DNA of 64,000 nucleotides from Pseudevernia furfuracea (taxonomy: Eukaryota > Ascomycota > Lecanoromycetes > Lecanorales > Parmeliaceae). The notes beneath the pieces were generated by a model, which worked only from the letters and a program-made list of their open reading frames with translations, did no database searches and had not been told where the DNA came from. The stretch lies in assembly GCA_022315425.1 (NCBI GenBank), contig JAIUPT010000046.1, forward strand, positions 124,001-188,000, read 5' to 3'. Positions within the stretch are counted from its first letter, which is position 1; the number at the start of each line of letters is the position of its first letter. Below are positions 45,825 through 56,769 of this stretch, piece by piece. The position numbers were made by a program, and so were the translations under genes.

Positions 45825-46630
45825 CTATCCCCCTCTCGGAGAAGCGCTGGTCCCCAGTGCTGTAGAAAAGAAGAAAAGAAGAAGAAAAAAAACAAACGTC
45901 ATATATACTTGGTCGCTGAAAAATCATAAAAAACAAAGAACTTTTGGCCCTAGCGCTCGCTTTCTCCTTGCGGCGATGATGTTGATTCCAATTTAATTCG
46001 ATGACGTCTTGGCGATGCCATGTCGCTAGCATGACGTCATGCGGTGGCAGGGGTTCAGGAATGGCCTCCATTGGTGAAGAATTGAAGAAATGGTGGTCAA
46101 GGACGTGTTTTGCCATGCAGCAGCCATTTGATATTCGATTTTCGAACGGAGAAGAAATCCAGAAATGAAAACCTGTAATTGGCTGAAGGCCTTCCGAACC
46201 GCCCGAGCCTTAAACCTTAATTCAATATCAAATGGTTTTGGCGCAGTCTTCTTCTTGAAACCAAATCCATCGAGGGCGACGACGACATCAACAACACGCT
46301 TCGGGCCTTCGGCTATGGCGTCTTCGTTAGCCATAGACCATAGCTCGAGGGAACGCGAAGAAGGAAGGCTTTACTTGACGTTGTTGTTGAGAATTCAGTC
46401 GTTGAGCACTCGTTTTTGCCTGAGTGAAAAAAACGAGTCTTGGCGCTCTTCTGAGGAACCAAATTTGAGGCGATTGTCGGGGTCTTTGCATCGCATGCTG
46501 ATTTGACTGCGCTAGACCCGATTTGGCGACTTGGAGATCTCATATCAATTTGGCGTTCATGGAACTTCTTATATAAATCCTTGACTGTGAGTGTGAAAAG
46601 AACGGTTCTGAAACGAGTAACTGAGCGAAT

Positions 46631-46969
46631 TCATGAGGATTTGACTGATTTGAGAGGTGCATAGCGCATGTAGAGGTCAGCGACTGTGAGGTAATTTTTT
46701 GATGTTGATGACTGATACATCGAAGGCGGGGTTGTAGAACGATATTTCGGCGGAGGTGTTGTCGGGCAAGATGTAGAGATTTCAGATGAGGATGAATAAG
46801 AAGTAGCGCTCTCAGCAGGGGTGAGTGCTAACAAACTAGATTTATGAGACGCTATGCTCTTGATGGGAGATGATTGTTGATATTCTCGACTGCGAAGGTG
46901 TTTATGCAGCTGATTCTTTGACTCGAAGATTGTCTCGCAGTGCTTGCAAGAGATCTTATTACAGATCAT
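46631..46969 (-). CDS. C2H2 zinc-finger ORF inside element B, 112 aa
   Basis: Begins MICNKISCKHCETIFESKNQ with a C2H2-like finger (C8, C11, H24, and an L-R-S-R-E where the last histidine would be expected). It continues with a Ser/Pro/Thr linker (TTPPPKYRSTTPPS) and ends with YLTVADLYMRYAPL. This arrangement recurs in non-autonomous fungal LTR elements. The second histidine position is unclear, perhaps from RIP. Its role is unknown; it could be an RNA- or DNA-binding packaging factor, or a captured host fragment. No stops within the frame, unlike most of the island. Confidence 0.5.
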   Translation of the reverse strand: MICNKISCKHCETIFESKNQLHKHLRSREYQQSSPIKSIASHKSSLLALTPAESATSYSSSSEISTSCPTTPPPKYRSTTPPSMYQSSTSKNYLTVADLYMRYAPLKSVKSS

Positions 46970-47901
46970 TTGACTATAACTTAACAGTCGACTGATGAAG
47001 GAGAATAAGACTGAGCAGATAGTACATTTGTGATATTTCAGCGAAGTCGTCTAAGAAGCTGATTTTGAAGTCTCTTATGCAGCCGCCGTCGAAGGTTTTC
47101 TGAATTTGACTGTCAAAACCTTCATATACTTGACGAGAGTCACATCTTTTAGAGTTTCTTGAATGCTTTGAGTTCACTAAAATGTTAATTCACGAAGACA
47201 TTTAAGAAGTAACTCTATGATATCGACATAACGATACTAGTTCGCACACTGTAGAATAAGCTCGACGAACTTGTTAATATCATTATATAGACGGAGCTTC
47301 GAAAAGTTATACTGCAGCGAAGGATCAAAGAAGGCTAGATCTCGAGAAATGAAAGTAGGTTTTTGAGCTTCTTTCTGAGCGACTTTTTGAGCTTCTTTCT
47401 CAGCAGCTTCTTGAGCTTCGTCGACCTGAATGCTTCTAATAAAGAAACACGATGATAAGAGACGTATATGCTCGGCGAAGGGATTATCGTCTGATTCTCA
47501 CTCCGTAGCCTCTTGCTCACATGCGATACACTTCACCTCATTCGAACATAATGAATGCTCACTATACTGGAAATCAGTCGTCGCGAGTTGTTCGAATCGT
47601 GATGTTTTATGAGATCATGAAGTAAGTGTGACGAGACGTTCTTCGTAGAACTTTATGATTAATCGATTACTTAGTTAAGAGATCGACTGATGAGGGGAAG
47701 AGATATAAGAGAGAGAGAGTTTCTTAGAAATTGAAGTATAAAGCTTAGACGGGGCTGAGTTTGATGTTAAATATAGGAATTTCGATGTTGAAAAGTAATT
47801 TCTTATTCAATTGCTGCGGGATGTCGAATTTCTTTGTTTCTCATATAACTTTTTATTTGTTGACCGTTTGACATCTCGCAAAGAATATAAATGCTTTGAA
47901 G

Positions 47902-48103
47902 TGTCAGGACCAGTACAGAGTCAAGTCATGTAGGTGTATTGAATAAGACAACTAGATACAGGACAACTATGTATTGGGAGGGAGGCCATATATGTATGAC
48001 GGAGGACACCTGCCAAGACACGCTAAGCCTAAAAGGGAAGTGTCAAAGGAAGGCTGTGTCAAAGGGATGCAGGGACGCCGAGATGCGGGGTACGCTCGTA
48101 ACA
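47902..48103 (-). repeat. solo LTR of the element-A family, 202 bp
   Basis: Same sequence family as the chromovirus LTR (TGTCAGGACCAGTACAGAG to GTACGCTCGTAACA), flanked by the 5-bp duplication TGAAG (47897-47901 and 48104-48108). A second, LTR-less version of the same target (TGCTTTGAAGTGTGTTCTTT) exists in element A near 55257, proving the insertion point. Confidence 0.92.
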
Positions 48104-48748
48104 TGAAGTGTGTTCTTTGTGACGATGTTATTCTGAGAGGGTGATTTGTTGACAAATTCGAATGTGAAGGTCAGACGAGATAGAATTTGCGAGTAGAGAA
48201 GGGTTTCTTGCGAAGGGTGTTGTGAAGACGTTTGTTAATCGAATCGAGCGTCGTTCAGACCTCTTGTATTGAAACGTTTTGTTCTTGAAATGAGACGTTC
48301 AGAACTCGAATTGAATGTGTGATTGTGAAATTTTTGATGGTTGATTTTGAATATTGCGTCGAGAATCGGATAGCACTTTATTTCTTCTGACGTGCTTAAT
48401 CAAGACAAGGATAAGGATATTTGAAATGATATTCTTTCGTAGAGTGATTTCTTGAGTGATTTCTTGAGTGATTGTGATGTGAAACTCGAAGACGATAAAG
48501 TTGCTGAAGTTGCGGGCGGAGAAGAATTCTTGAAAAGGATATAACAAGCTGAGTTCTTGTTCGCTTAAGTTGTCACGAAGAATAAAGATATTCTGAGATG
48601 CTGAAAGAATAATTTTTCTTCTAATTGAGGCACGAGATTCTCGTGACTTGAAGATCTGGTCGACTAAATAGTCTACTGTCTTTCTAAGACAAATGATTGA
48701 AGCATATATGAAGACAGACCTCGAGGGTTTGAAATGAGCTTGTTATAG

Positions 48749-48883
48749 TGTAAGAATCGTACTGTGATGATAATCGTAGTGTAGTATGTAACGAAGATAA
48801 CAAGCTGAGAAGCAACTATGGACTGAAAGGGAGATCATATATGTATGGCGGAGTAAATCTATCAAGACACGTCAATTCTGATA
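48749..48883 (-). repeat. element B 5' LTR, first part (split)
   Basis: 135 bp matching the left B LTR, ending in the target duplication TGATA (48879-48883), then interrupted by element A. Confidence 0.9.
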
Positions 48884-49089
48884 TGTCAGGACCAGTACAG
48901 AGTCAAGTCATGTAGGTGTATTGAATAAGACAACTAGATACAGAACAACTATGTACTGGGAGGGAAGGCCATATATGTATGGCTGAGTGAACCTGCCAAG
49001 GCACGCTAAGCCTAAAAGGGATAGTGTGTCAACAAAGGAATGCTAACACAGGCAGGTGTCACCAAGGGATGCGGGGTACGCTCGTAACA
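48884..49089 (-). repeat. element A 3' LTR
   Basis: About 205 bp, adjacent to the polypurine tract at 49090-49104. Confidence 0.92.
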
Positions 49090-49682
49090 CTACCCCCCCC
49101 CTCCGAAAAGACATGTCCTCATGGCTGTACTAGAGTCGTTCGCTATGCATACAAGTGCAAGAAAGACAAAAAGCAGAAAACATGGTGCTGGGGGCTGGCG
49201 CTATCCTTTTCTGCTGTGGAGCTGACACCCAGTTGCTCCGGTGACGTCTTGGCGATGCCATGTCGCTAGCATGACGTCATGCGGTCGCAGGGGTGCTGGA
49301 ATGACCTCCATTGGTGAAGAGTTGAAGAAATGGTGGCAATTAATGATTTTTGATGTAGGTGGCCTACAAGAAAGTTGATTTGCGGCCGGAGAAGAAAATC
49401 GCTGAATGAAGGCCTATTATTGGTTCGTTAGACGACCCGAACCGTTAGGCGCGCGCTAAAGACGTCACGTCGTTGCTTTCTCAGTGTCGACGCAACATTT
49501 GCCTTCTATTGCAGCAGGATTGGCCTGATCAGATGCCTCAGGGCCATTGCTGAAGGTGTAATAGGGTCCAGGAAGTACTGGGCAGGGTTATGGGACCAGG
49601 GGGACCTGCGGGACAGACGCCTAGTCGGGTAGTGGGCGGAAGGGTTCTGAGAGGTGAACGCAGGCCTGAGACTGAGTATTGC

Positions 49683-52600
49683 AGTATTTGTAGACGTTGG
49701 ATCGTCTAGCGAAGGGCCTTGAGGTATTTCTTATGAAATTCTTCGACGACGTCCTTGGCGTTGTCGAACTCGCCCCTGTCGGCGTCATATCAGGTGAGGT
49801 CTTTGTCAAAGCCTTCTCAATTGACTTGGTATTTGAGTCGGCCCCAAGGCTTTTTGAAAGCGAGGATGTCGTCTACTACTCATTCTTTCAAGCCGTCAAT
49901 CATTGTTGGCTTCGGGGAAGGATTCTTCTGGCCCGGTAAGGGGTCTGTGGCGGCTAGACTCAACAATTTGGGGCTGAAAACGTCATGTATTCGCATGGTT
50001 TTGGGCAGTTCCAGTCTATACGACGAACCTGTCAAGGCCTTGATCTTGAATGGACCATATTTCTTGTCATCAAGTTTCTTGGAAGGTCGGGTGCTGATAA
50101 TGTTTTTGCTGTTGAGGAAGATCAAATCTCCTTTCTTGAATTTGACGTCCAGTCTATACTGATTTACCTGGGCAATCATGACTTTTTGGACTCTATTCAT
50201 GTTATCTCGGATGTATTCCAAGACCTTCTGCATGTTGTCAGCAATGTTTTCGGCCTTGGCGGCGTCTAGGCGTCTCCGAGTGGTAGCGTAGGCCGTGAAG
50301 TCCTTGCTGAAGCTCATGCGTGGATGAAATCCTTTATTGACATAGAACGGGGTGACTTCGATGGACGACGAGACTCCGTCGTTGTCTGCGAATTCCGCCA
50401 TGAATATCCACTTAGCCCAGTCGTCTTGCATATAGTTGCAATAGGTCCGCAGATGACGTTCAAGGTCTTGGTTGTTACGTTCGGTCTGATCGTCTGTCTA
50501 AGAGTGAAATGCGATGAATAGTTTTACTATAATGTCAAGGCGTGTGTAGAAAGACTTCCACACAGTGACAACAAACTGAGGGCCTCGGTTCGACACTATT
50601 GATGACGATAGTCCGTGAAGGCGAAAGATATGATTGACGAGCATTTTCGCAGTGTATTCGACTGAGATACCTTCGTTAGTGGCAGTGCATGAAATGTAGT
50701 GACGTTCCTTGGTCAGTCGGTCCATTACTACAAAAATGGCGTTATGTTCTTTCGATTGTGACAGGCCGACGATAAAATCCATGAATATGTCCTGTCAACG
50801 TTTCTGTGGAATTGAGAGAGGCTGAATTAGGCCGTGTTCGCGGTCTCTAGACGTCTTGAACCTCTGACATTTGTAGCAGTTACGAATGTAAGTGGTCATA
50901 GTGTTCTTTATGTCTCGTTAGTAGTATTCACGACGGAGCAACTTATACGTTCGATTAATCCCTAGGTGATCGTAAGCGGGTTGATCATGAATCTCGATAA
51001 TGAGGTCAGTGTACATTTGCTGAGGGATTCATAGCCTGTCCTTGTGATACAGTATGTTATCGTTCACCGAGCATTTGGCGAGGGTGATATCATTCAGTTT
51101 CTCCTTGCCTTCGATAATCGCGTCACGAATTTCAGAGCACTTCTCGTCATCCTTATTGACGATGACCACTCTATGATAAATGAGGTCGTCAATTGCATTG
51201 ATGACGTATTCCGTGTCATCGAGTTCCAAGCGGTCTGGAGTTAGAATGATTTGATACTGTTGTCTAATCCTTTCGTCGTTGGGACTGCTAGGTTTTGATC
51301 CAGTCATTCTGGTAAGGGCGTCTGCCTTAACATTTTGTGGACCAGGTCTGTAGACTATTTTGATATTGTATTCGAAAAGCATGTCCAAATAACGGGCCTG
51401 TCGACGGCTAAGGTCTCTTCCTTCGGCGAAGTACATTAGACTCTTGTGGTCAGTGAAGATCTTAACTGGGACGTTCGTGCATTTCAATTCGGGTCGTCAG
51501 TGCTCGAGGCAACGAATAATGGTCAGCAACTCCTTATCGTAGATTTGATAGTTGCATTTCGTCGATGTGAGGTTCTTGCTGTAGAAAGCAATCGGGTGTA
51601 AGACTCCTTCGTCGTCATATTGGGAAAGAACCCCACCGTTGACGTAATCGAAAGAGTCGGTCTCGAGTATAATCTCTTTGGACCTGTCAAAATGACGCAA
51701 GGCTGGGGCCTGGGTGACTACTATTTTGAGTTGGTTGAATGCTTGCTGACATGCAGTAGACCACTCAAAAATGACATCTTTGCGTGTGAGGCGGACGAGT
51801 GGTTTAACAATTTTCGAGAAGTCTTTGATAAACCGTCTATAAAAATTGCAAAAGCCAACGAAGGACTGAGTTTCCTTGAGGTTGGTCGGTGTACGCCAGT
51901 CGACCACTGCGTCAACTTTACTCGGGTTCATTCGTAGGCCTTCGGTGGATATGAGAAGTCCCAAGAATTTGGTCTCTTGGACGTGAAATTCGCACTTGAG
52001 AATGTTCACCTGTAGGCCGGCCTCTCGTAGTCTCTGGAGGATAAGTCGGACATGTTTGACGTGTTCCTTCTTGGTCTTGCTGTAAATGAGAATGTCGTTC
52101 AGATATGTCTGACAGAAGTCATTCAGGTAGTCGAAAAGGATATCATTCATGTACTGCTGATAATTGGCGGGCCCATTGATTAGTTCGAATGGCAATACCC
52201 GATACTTGTAAGCACCAAGAGACGTGATAAACGTAGTGAAATCTTCGCTGTCAGGGTGCATTCGGAGTTTGTTAAATGCGGCTATGATATCGAGACGTGT
52301 CATGTACTTGCAACCCTGGATTCTGGCGAGAACTTCGTCTATCAGGGGAATGAGATAGCGGTTCCGCTTTGTTATTTGGTTGAGTCTTCTGTAGTCGACA
52401 CAAAATCGCAGACCATCATTTGACTTCTCAGCGAATAGTATGGGGGAGGCGAATGGTGCTTGGCTGGGGACTATGAAGCCTTTCTTCAAATGCTCGTCCA
52501 AATACTTCTTGACCTGTTCCAACTTTGGGCCCGAAATGGGATAGATGCGGCTGCGAGAAAGTTTTACCTTGTCAGCCCCGTCTATAAATTCCAATTTGTG

Positions 52601-53650
52601 ATCACATTCTCGGTGGGGAGGCAATTCGTCTGCCTTAGATCTGTCGAATACGTCTAAGAAGTCATGATATTCCTTCGGTAACTTCTTCTTGACGTCCTCG
52701 AGGGTTAATTCCTCCGTGTTATTGACTCGGACAGCCGTGTATAATCCACAGCATTTCTTATATTTGAGTTTCGAATGGCATGGGCACGGTCCATTGACTG
52801 GTATCCGCGAGTTTCGAACGAACGATGGCGGTGCAGAGTTATGAATCTCGCTTGGTGTTATGCTGAACAACTTATTTGCCTTATTACTTGTCAGCATGTG
52901 AAACGCAGATGCTCCTATTTCTACGATATTCAGTGTATCTGGTGACGAGGTTCGTTGTTCCTTTGCGGCCCTTGAACTAGAAGTCCTTCGTGGTTTAGAA
53001 GGCTGCTCAGAGGAGGATGGTGACTCGGAGGCGGTCTCGTAGCCCTCGTCTTCGCACGTAGGAGTCGGAGGTCGCTTGAGAGTAGGTGAGGGAGGTATTG
53101 ATGAACTTGGTGGACTTGGTGTAGACAAGAAAGACAAATCCTCCGGTGGTGACGTTTGATTCTTATCGTGCTCGCAACGACCGGGCACGAATAGAATCTT
53201 GTTCTTTAACATATCCAGCAAGACTCCATGCTTGTTCATCCATGGTTTACCCAATATCAAGTCGTGTTGTATGAGAGCGATCAACATGGGGCATGTCCCT
53301 TCCCTATGGCCATTGACGTCCAGTCCAGAAAGGAGACAGTGTGTAATAGGTCTCTTGAACAGTTTTCCATCATAGCCTCGCAATGACTTGGGTACAGACA
53401 GTGAGACTACTTCGAGTTCCAATTCTTTGCATGCTTGGGCCACGCGAGACTCATTAAGAACGGTGTTGACCCCCGTGCAGCCGCTGTCGACCAGGGTGTC
53501 CTTGAAAACGCATTTCTTGTCCTGTGAGAATAGTGTAGCCACTGTCCGAAATGAACGGCGTGCCAATGAATCGTTGAGAGTATCCACTAGGCACACTTCG
53601 TCGTTGCCTCTTTCCGTGTCTTTGAAAGAGGCTAGGCGTTTCCCGAGTCG
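49683..53650 (-). pseudogene. element A pol relic: protease, RT, RNase H, integrase, chromodomain
   Basis: From about 53640 the frame is open to 51497: protease DTLVDSGCTG, RT with YRRLNQITKRNRYLIPLIDE and RLDIIAAFNKLR. The catalytic YLDD box reads YLND, so one metal-binding aspartate is lost. RNase H follows after a stop at 51494-51496 (FTDHKSLMYFAEGRD), the integrase HHCC region after further stops near 51020-50780, and the integrase core with MDFIVGLSQ and SNRGPQF, where the second catalytic aspartate is replaced by Asn. The chromodomain segment (EGFDKDLTWYDADRGEFDNA, from about 49805) is cut by a stop. The stops and both Asp-to-Asn changes fit G-to-A RIP transitions. The coding chain is collinear and otherwise full length. 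Confidence 0.88.
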
Positions 53651-55026
53651 AAAGAGTCGCCAGACTCAGCATCGTGATACTGTTCCTCGTTGTCAATGAG
53701 GTCCTCAGTGTCATAAGCCTCAATGACATGCAGTCTAGCGTCCAACGCTGCTTTCTTTCCGACCTGGGTCTGCTCATTTGAGCAGTTCTTCTTCTGATGG
53801 CCCGAACGTCCACATTGAAAGCACACATACTCTTCCTTGACCTTGATCACAGGGGTGAAAGGTGTCTTGTTAGCAGAGGTGAATGATGTGGCCGATGTAG
53901 CAACGGGAGTGATACGTCTTGTCGAGACGACATAGCTGGGTGAAAGACGGCCGGAGCGAGATGTATAGGTCTTCTTTTGGACCAGAGCCTGTTTAGCGAG
54001 TTCCGTCTGTTTATCGAGATCCTGGGACCGCAGAGTGTTGTTCGTCTTGATCAAGTAGTCTCTCATTGAGAGGAGTGTGATGAAATTTGCACTGAGGCCG
54101 CTGACACCGATAAATTTGATGTTGAGTTTGGGATTCAATTTCTTTGCGAGATCATCCATTAGCGTGCTCTTATTGATAGCCAGCTCTCCACCTAATCGCT
54201 TGAATTTTGTGAAGAAATCGCGGAAAGGCAGCTCTGGCTGTTGGGTCAGAGAGTCATATTCCCGCCTAGCGTTTGCGCGACGGTCGATGTCCTGATAGGA
54301 CTCAGCGAGGTCATCCATGACGTCCTTGACTGTCATATATGGATTGGAGGAGTCGGGTTGACGACGAATGGCGACTGTCTCCTGGGCATCGCCTCCAACA
54401 CGGTTGACGACATAGATAATCTTAGACCGCTCAGTTGGGTAGTGGTCTTCGTTAACTATGAGTTTGTCCAGGATGGCGTTCGACCAGGCCTGTCAAGTAG
54501 GGTCTACACCGTCTGTAAACATTGCTGGGTCCGGCATGCGAGTGAACTTCTTCGTCTTGTTGGTTGCAGAAGGAACTTCGGCGGGGGCGAGGGCGGGGGA
54601 GGCCTGACCAGACCCAGCCTGCTTGATAGGCTCGTTCGAATTGAGTTGTGCATGTTCTGCATCCAGGTACTTCTTCTTGTATACACGAATGGTGTCGTGA
54701 GATTCGGAGAGTTTGGTCTGGAGGCGATCGACTTCTTCATGCAATTGGTCTCTCTCTTCCTCGACGCGAGACTTCTCTTTGCTCAACGTGTCGTAGTGGA
54801 TGCCTACATGAAGGCACTGGTCTCGCTCATAGCGAAGGTCCATTAGCATTTCCATGACATCGTTTGGTCGCTTCTGGGACCACTGTTGCAACTGGGCAAC
54901 GTTGGAAATCTTTCAGACGTTCTCTATGTCAGTGACGTCATTTTCTGGCACGATCGAATAGCGCCTATCCTTTGCTTGCTTCTTCACTGTCTTGAATGCG
55001 TCTTTTATGTTCGTGCTTTCTGACAT
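53632..55026 (-). pseudogene. element A gag relic with CCHC zinc knuckle
   Basis: Starts MSESTNIKDAFKTVKKQAKD at 55026, then a stop near 54914, a coiled-coil segment (YDTLSKEKSRVEEERDQLHE), a stop near 54495 in VDPT-stop-QAWSNAI, the capsid part (AESYQDIDRRANARREYDSL) and a CCHC knuckle CFQCGRSGHQKKNC. Ends at 53632. Pol continues in another frame at the overlap about 53640; whether that is programmed or mutational cannot be told. Confidence 0.85.
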
Positions 55027-55753
55027 ATTGAATGATTTTCTTTGAAGAGGAAAGAAAAGAAGGAGAGAGTGCTCAAGTTACTTCGAAAAGTAAGGCGGCA
55101 GTCGGGCAGAAGGTGTTAGAGAGAATCGAAGTGTTTTCGTTTTTGTTTCGATGTTGAAAGAAAAAAGTGTCAAAAAGCTGCGGGATGTCGGTTTTCTTTG
55201 TTTCTGATGCAACTTTTTTGTTTGCTGACCGTTTGACACCTAGCAAAGAATGTGAATGCTTTGAAGTGTGTTCTTTGTGAAGGTGTTGTTCTGATGGGGT
55301 GGTTTGTTGACAAATTCAGGTGTGAAGCCTCGGCGGGGTAGAATTTGCGGGCAGAGAAGCAGTATCAGCCTCAGAGAAGGTTTTCTTGCGGAGGGTACTG
55401 TGAAGACGTTTGTGAACCGAATCGAGCGCCGTTTAGATCCCTTGTATTGAAACGTTTTGTCCTTGAAATGAGACGTTCAGAACTCGGTTTGGATGTGTGG
55501 TTAGGAAAATTTTTGTGGTGGTTGGTTTTGGTGATTTCTTTCTCATTCGTTAACCTTACGAATGTTCCAGCTATTCTTTATCCTCTGGCTGTCACGAGAC
55601 CGTTTTTCGCCTTGAAAACGATTTACCTGTATGGTAGACTAACTCAGGGATACGATGTCTCATCAATACTAAGTTCTTGACAAAGCTTCTGTCAGTCAAC
55701 TTCTTTGAATTCGATTGCTGTCACGAATGGAGTGAGGGTGATCTAGTTGTAAT

Positions 55754-55958
55754 GTTAGAACCAGTACAGAGTTAAGTCATGTAGATGTATTGAATAAGAC
55801 AACTAGATACAGAACAACTATGTACTGGGAGGGAAGGCCATATATGTATGGCTGAGTGAACCTGCCAAGGCACGCTAAGCCTAAAAGGGATAGTGTGTCA
55901 ACAAAGGAATGCTAACACAGGCAGATGTCATCAAGGGATGCGGGGTACGCTCGTAACA
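55754..55958 (-). repeat. element A 5' LTR
   Basis: 205 bp, pairs with 48884-49089. Followed outside by TGATA and the rest of the B LTR. Confidence 0.92.
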
Positions 55959-55963
55959 TGATA

Positions 55964-56022
55964 GGGCTAGCGTAGGTGTCAAAGGTACGAGATGTCAAGG
56001 GATGCAGAGTACGCTCGTAACA
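55964..56022 (-). repeat. element B 5' LTR, second part (split)
   Basis: 59 bp that complete the 194-bp B LTR; ends at the outer GTAAC duplication. Confidence 0.9.
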
Positions 56023-56604
56023 GTAACTATAAAAGTGTTTATAATTAACGTTCTCTTGTTATTAACAGACGTATCGATTCGAGAGCACTCTTATAGATGT
56101 TTAATCATCTTTTAAAAGAATATAACATATGAATAAAGGTGATTGACCTTCTTACGCTGATCATGATCTATTATTAGACGTCAGTCTAATTCACAATAGA
56201 TGAAATGCTCGTATAATCAACAATGATTATAAAGTCAAAACTTCTTTAATGTGTCGATCTCGATGATCTCCTCGTCGTGATTTCATATCTTAAAGATCTT
56301 TTTAATCTTTAAGAAATATGTTAAATCCTTGATGTATATATAGAACTTTTCATGGGTCGAAACACGGCTTTCTGATAAGATAGTATTCAATTCGATAATT
56401 AGCTTTTTCTGAGAATTCCTATGAACGTATTCGCCCTCGTTCGTAGTCGTGCTTTTAGTAACACGTGAAGTATCATTATAATGATATATGATGTTTATTC
56501 TATAAGGCGTAGTAAGGGTGTTGTGAGTGGGAGTTTGATTGGCGATGAAGGTGTTCAAATTATGGTACTATAAATTGTACGCGAAATTTTCAGGGTCCAC
56601 TAGA

Positions 56605-56746
56605 CTGAAAAACCCTAGCCCAGCCTAGCCAGCCAAAAGGGTTAGGCTGAGGCTGGGCTAGCCAATCAGAGGCCTAGGGCTGGGGCTAGGCTGGCTAGCC
56701 CCGCCTCAGCCTAGCCCAGCCTTTTGGCTGGGCTACTGGAAACCCT
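56605..56746. repeat. GC-rich foldback at the right end of the hAT element
   Basis: A roughly 140-bp inverted repeat: the left arm contains ACCCTAGCCCAGCC, GCCAAAAGG and TTAGGCTGAGGC; the right arm has their reverse complements ending GGCTGGGCTACTGGAAACCC. It sharply contrasts with the AT-rich interior. It could be hAT subterminal repeats or a separate small foldback element. Confidence 0.7.
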
Positions 56747-56769
56747 ACTCGTAACTCCTCAAGCATCGC
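56747..56769 (+). repeat. right copy of perfect 23-bp direct repeat
   Basis: Identical to 43092-43114. Confidence 0.9.

Larger units (their letters stand above)
48884..55958 (-). mobile_element. Ty3/gypsy chromovirus (element A), 7.1 kb, defective
   Basis: LTRs 48884-49089 and 55754-55958 (about 205 bp, TG..CA), target duplication TGATA (48879-48883 and 55959-55963), inserted in the right LTR of element B. On the minus strand the order is 5' LTR, leader, gag with CCHC knuckle, protease, reverse transcriptase, RNase H, integrase and chromodomain, then a G-rich polypurine tract (minus strand GGAGGGGGGGGGTAG) next to the 3' LTR. The domain order and C-terminal chromodomain place it among fungal chromoviruses. 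Its two LTRs differ by six transitions, no transversions and perhaps one indel. A primer-binding site was not identified. Confidence 0.93.
45631..56022 (-). mobile_element. non-autonomous LTR retrotransposon (element B), split by element A
   Basis: Left LTR 45631-45824 (194 bp). Right LTR 48749-48883 plus 55964-56022 (135 + 59 = 194 bp), split by the chromovirus. Flanked by the 5-bp duplication GTAAC (45626-45630 and 56023-56027). LTRs run TG..CA. A purine-rich tract (minus strand GAGAGGGGGATAG) abuts the left LTR, so the element runs right to left. Its interior (about 2.7 kb without the solo LTR) shares the leader (48104-48740 resembling 55265-55680) and a 3' segment with GGCGATGCCATGTCGCTAGC (about 46009-46028, also at about 49252-49271) with element A, but has no protease, RT or integrase. 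It carries a zinc-finger ORF instead. LTR copies differ mainly by G/A and C/T changes. Confidence 0.88.
43115..56746 (-). mobile_element. RIP-degraded hAT DNA transposon, interrupted by nested LTR elements
   Basis: The hAT parts are 43115-45630 and 56028-56746; together about 3.2 kb. Ends are GC-rich inverted termini: the left begins TTCCATCAGCCCAGCC and the right, read in reverse complement, has TTTCCAGTAGCCCAGCC. Both are followed inward by GGGCTGGGGCTAG-type subterminal repeats (43115-43250 and 56605-56746). The interior is strongly AT-rich and TpA-rich. Minus-strand coding relics of a hAT transposase identify it. Rejoining the two parts at the GTAAC duplication makes a continuous AT-rich sequence. 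The 8-bp target duplication expected of hAT is not seen as such; instead a 23-bp direct repeat lies outside. Confidence 0.75.

Noticed and set aside
53388..54846. Plus-strand ORFs of 100-200 codons
   Set aside because: Antisense shadows of gag and pol of element A.
43092..56769. Starship-type giant element
   Set aside because: No DUF3435 tyrosine recombinase or cargo genes; content is explained by hAT plus LTR elements.
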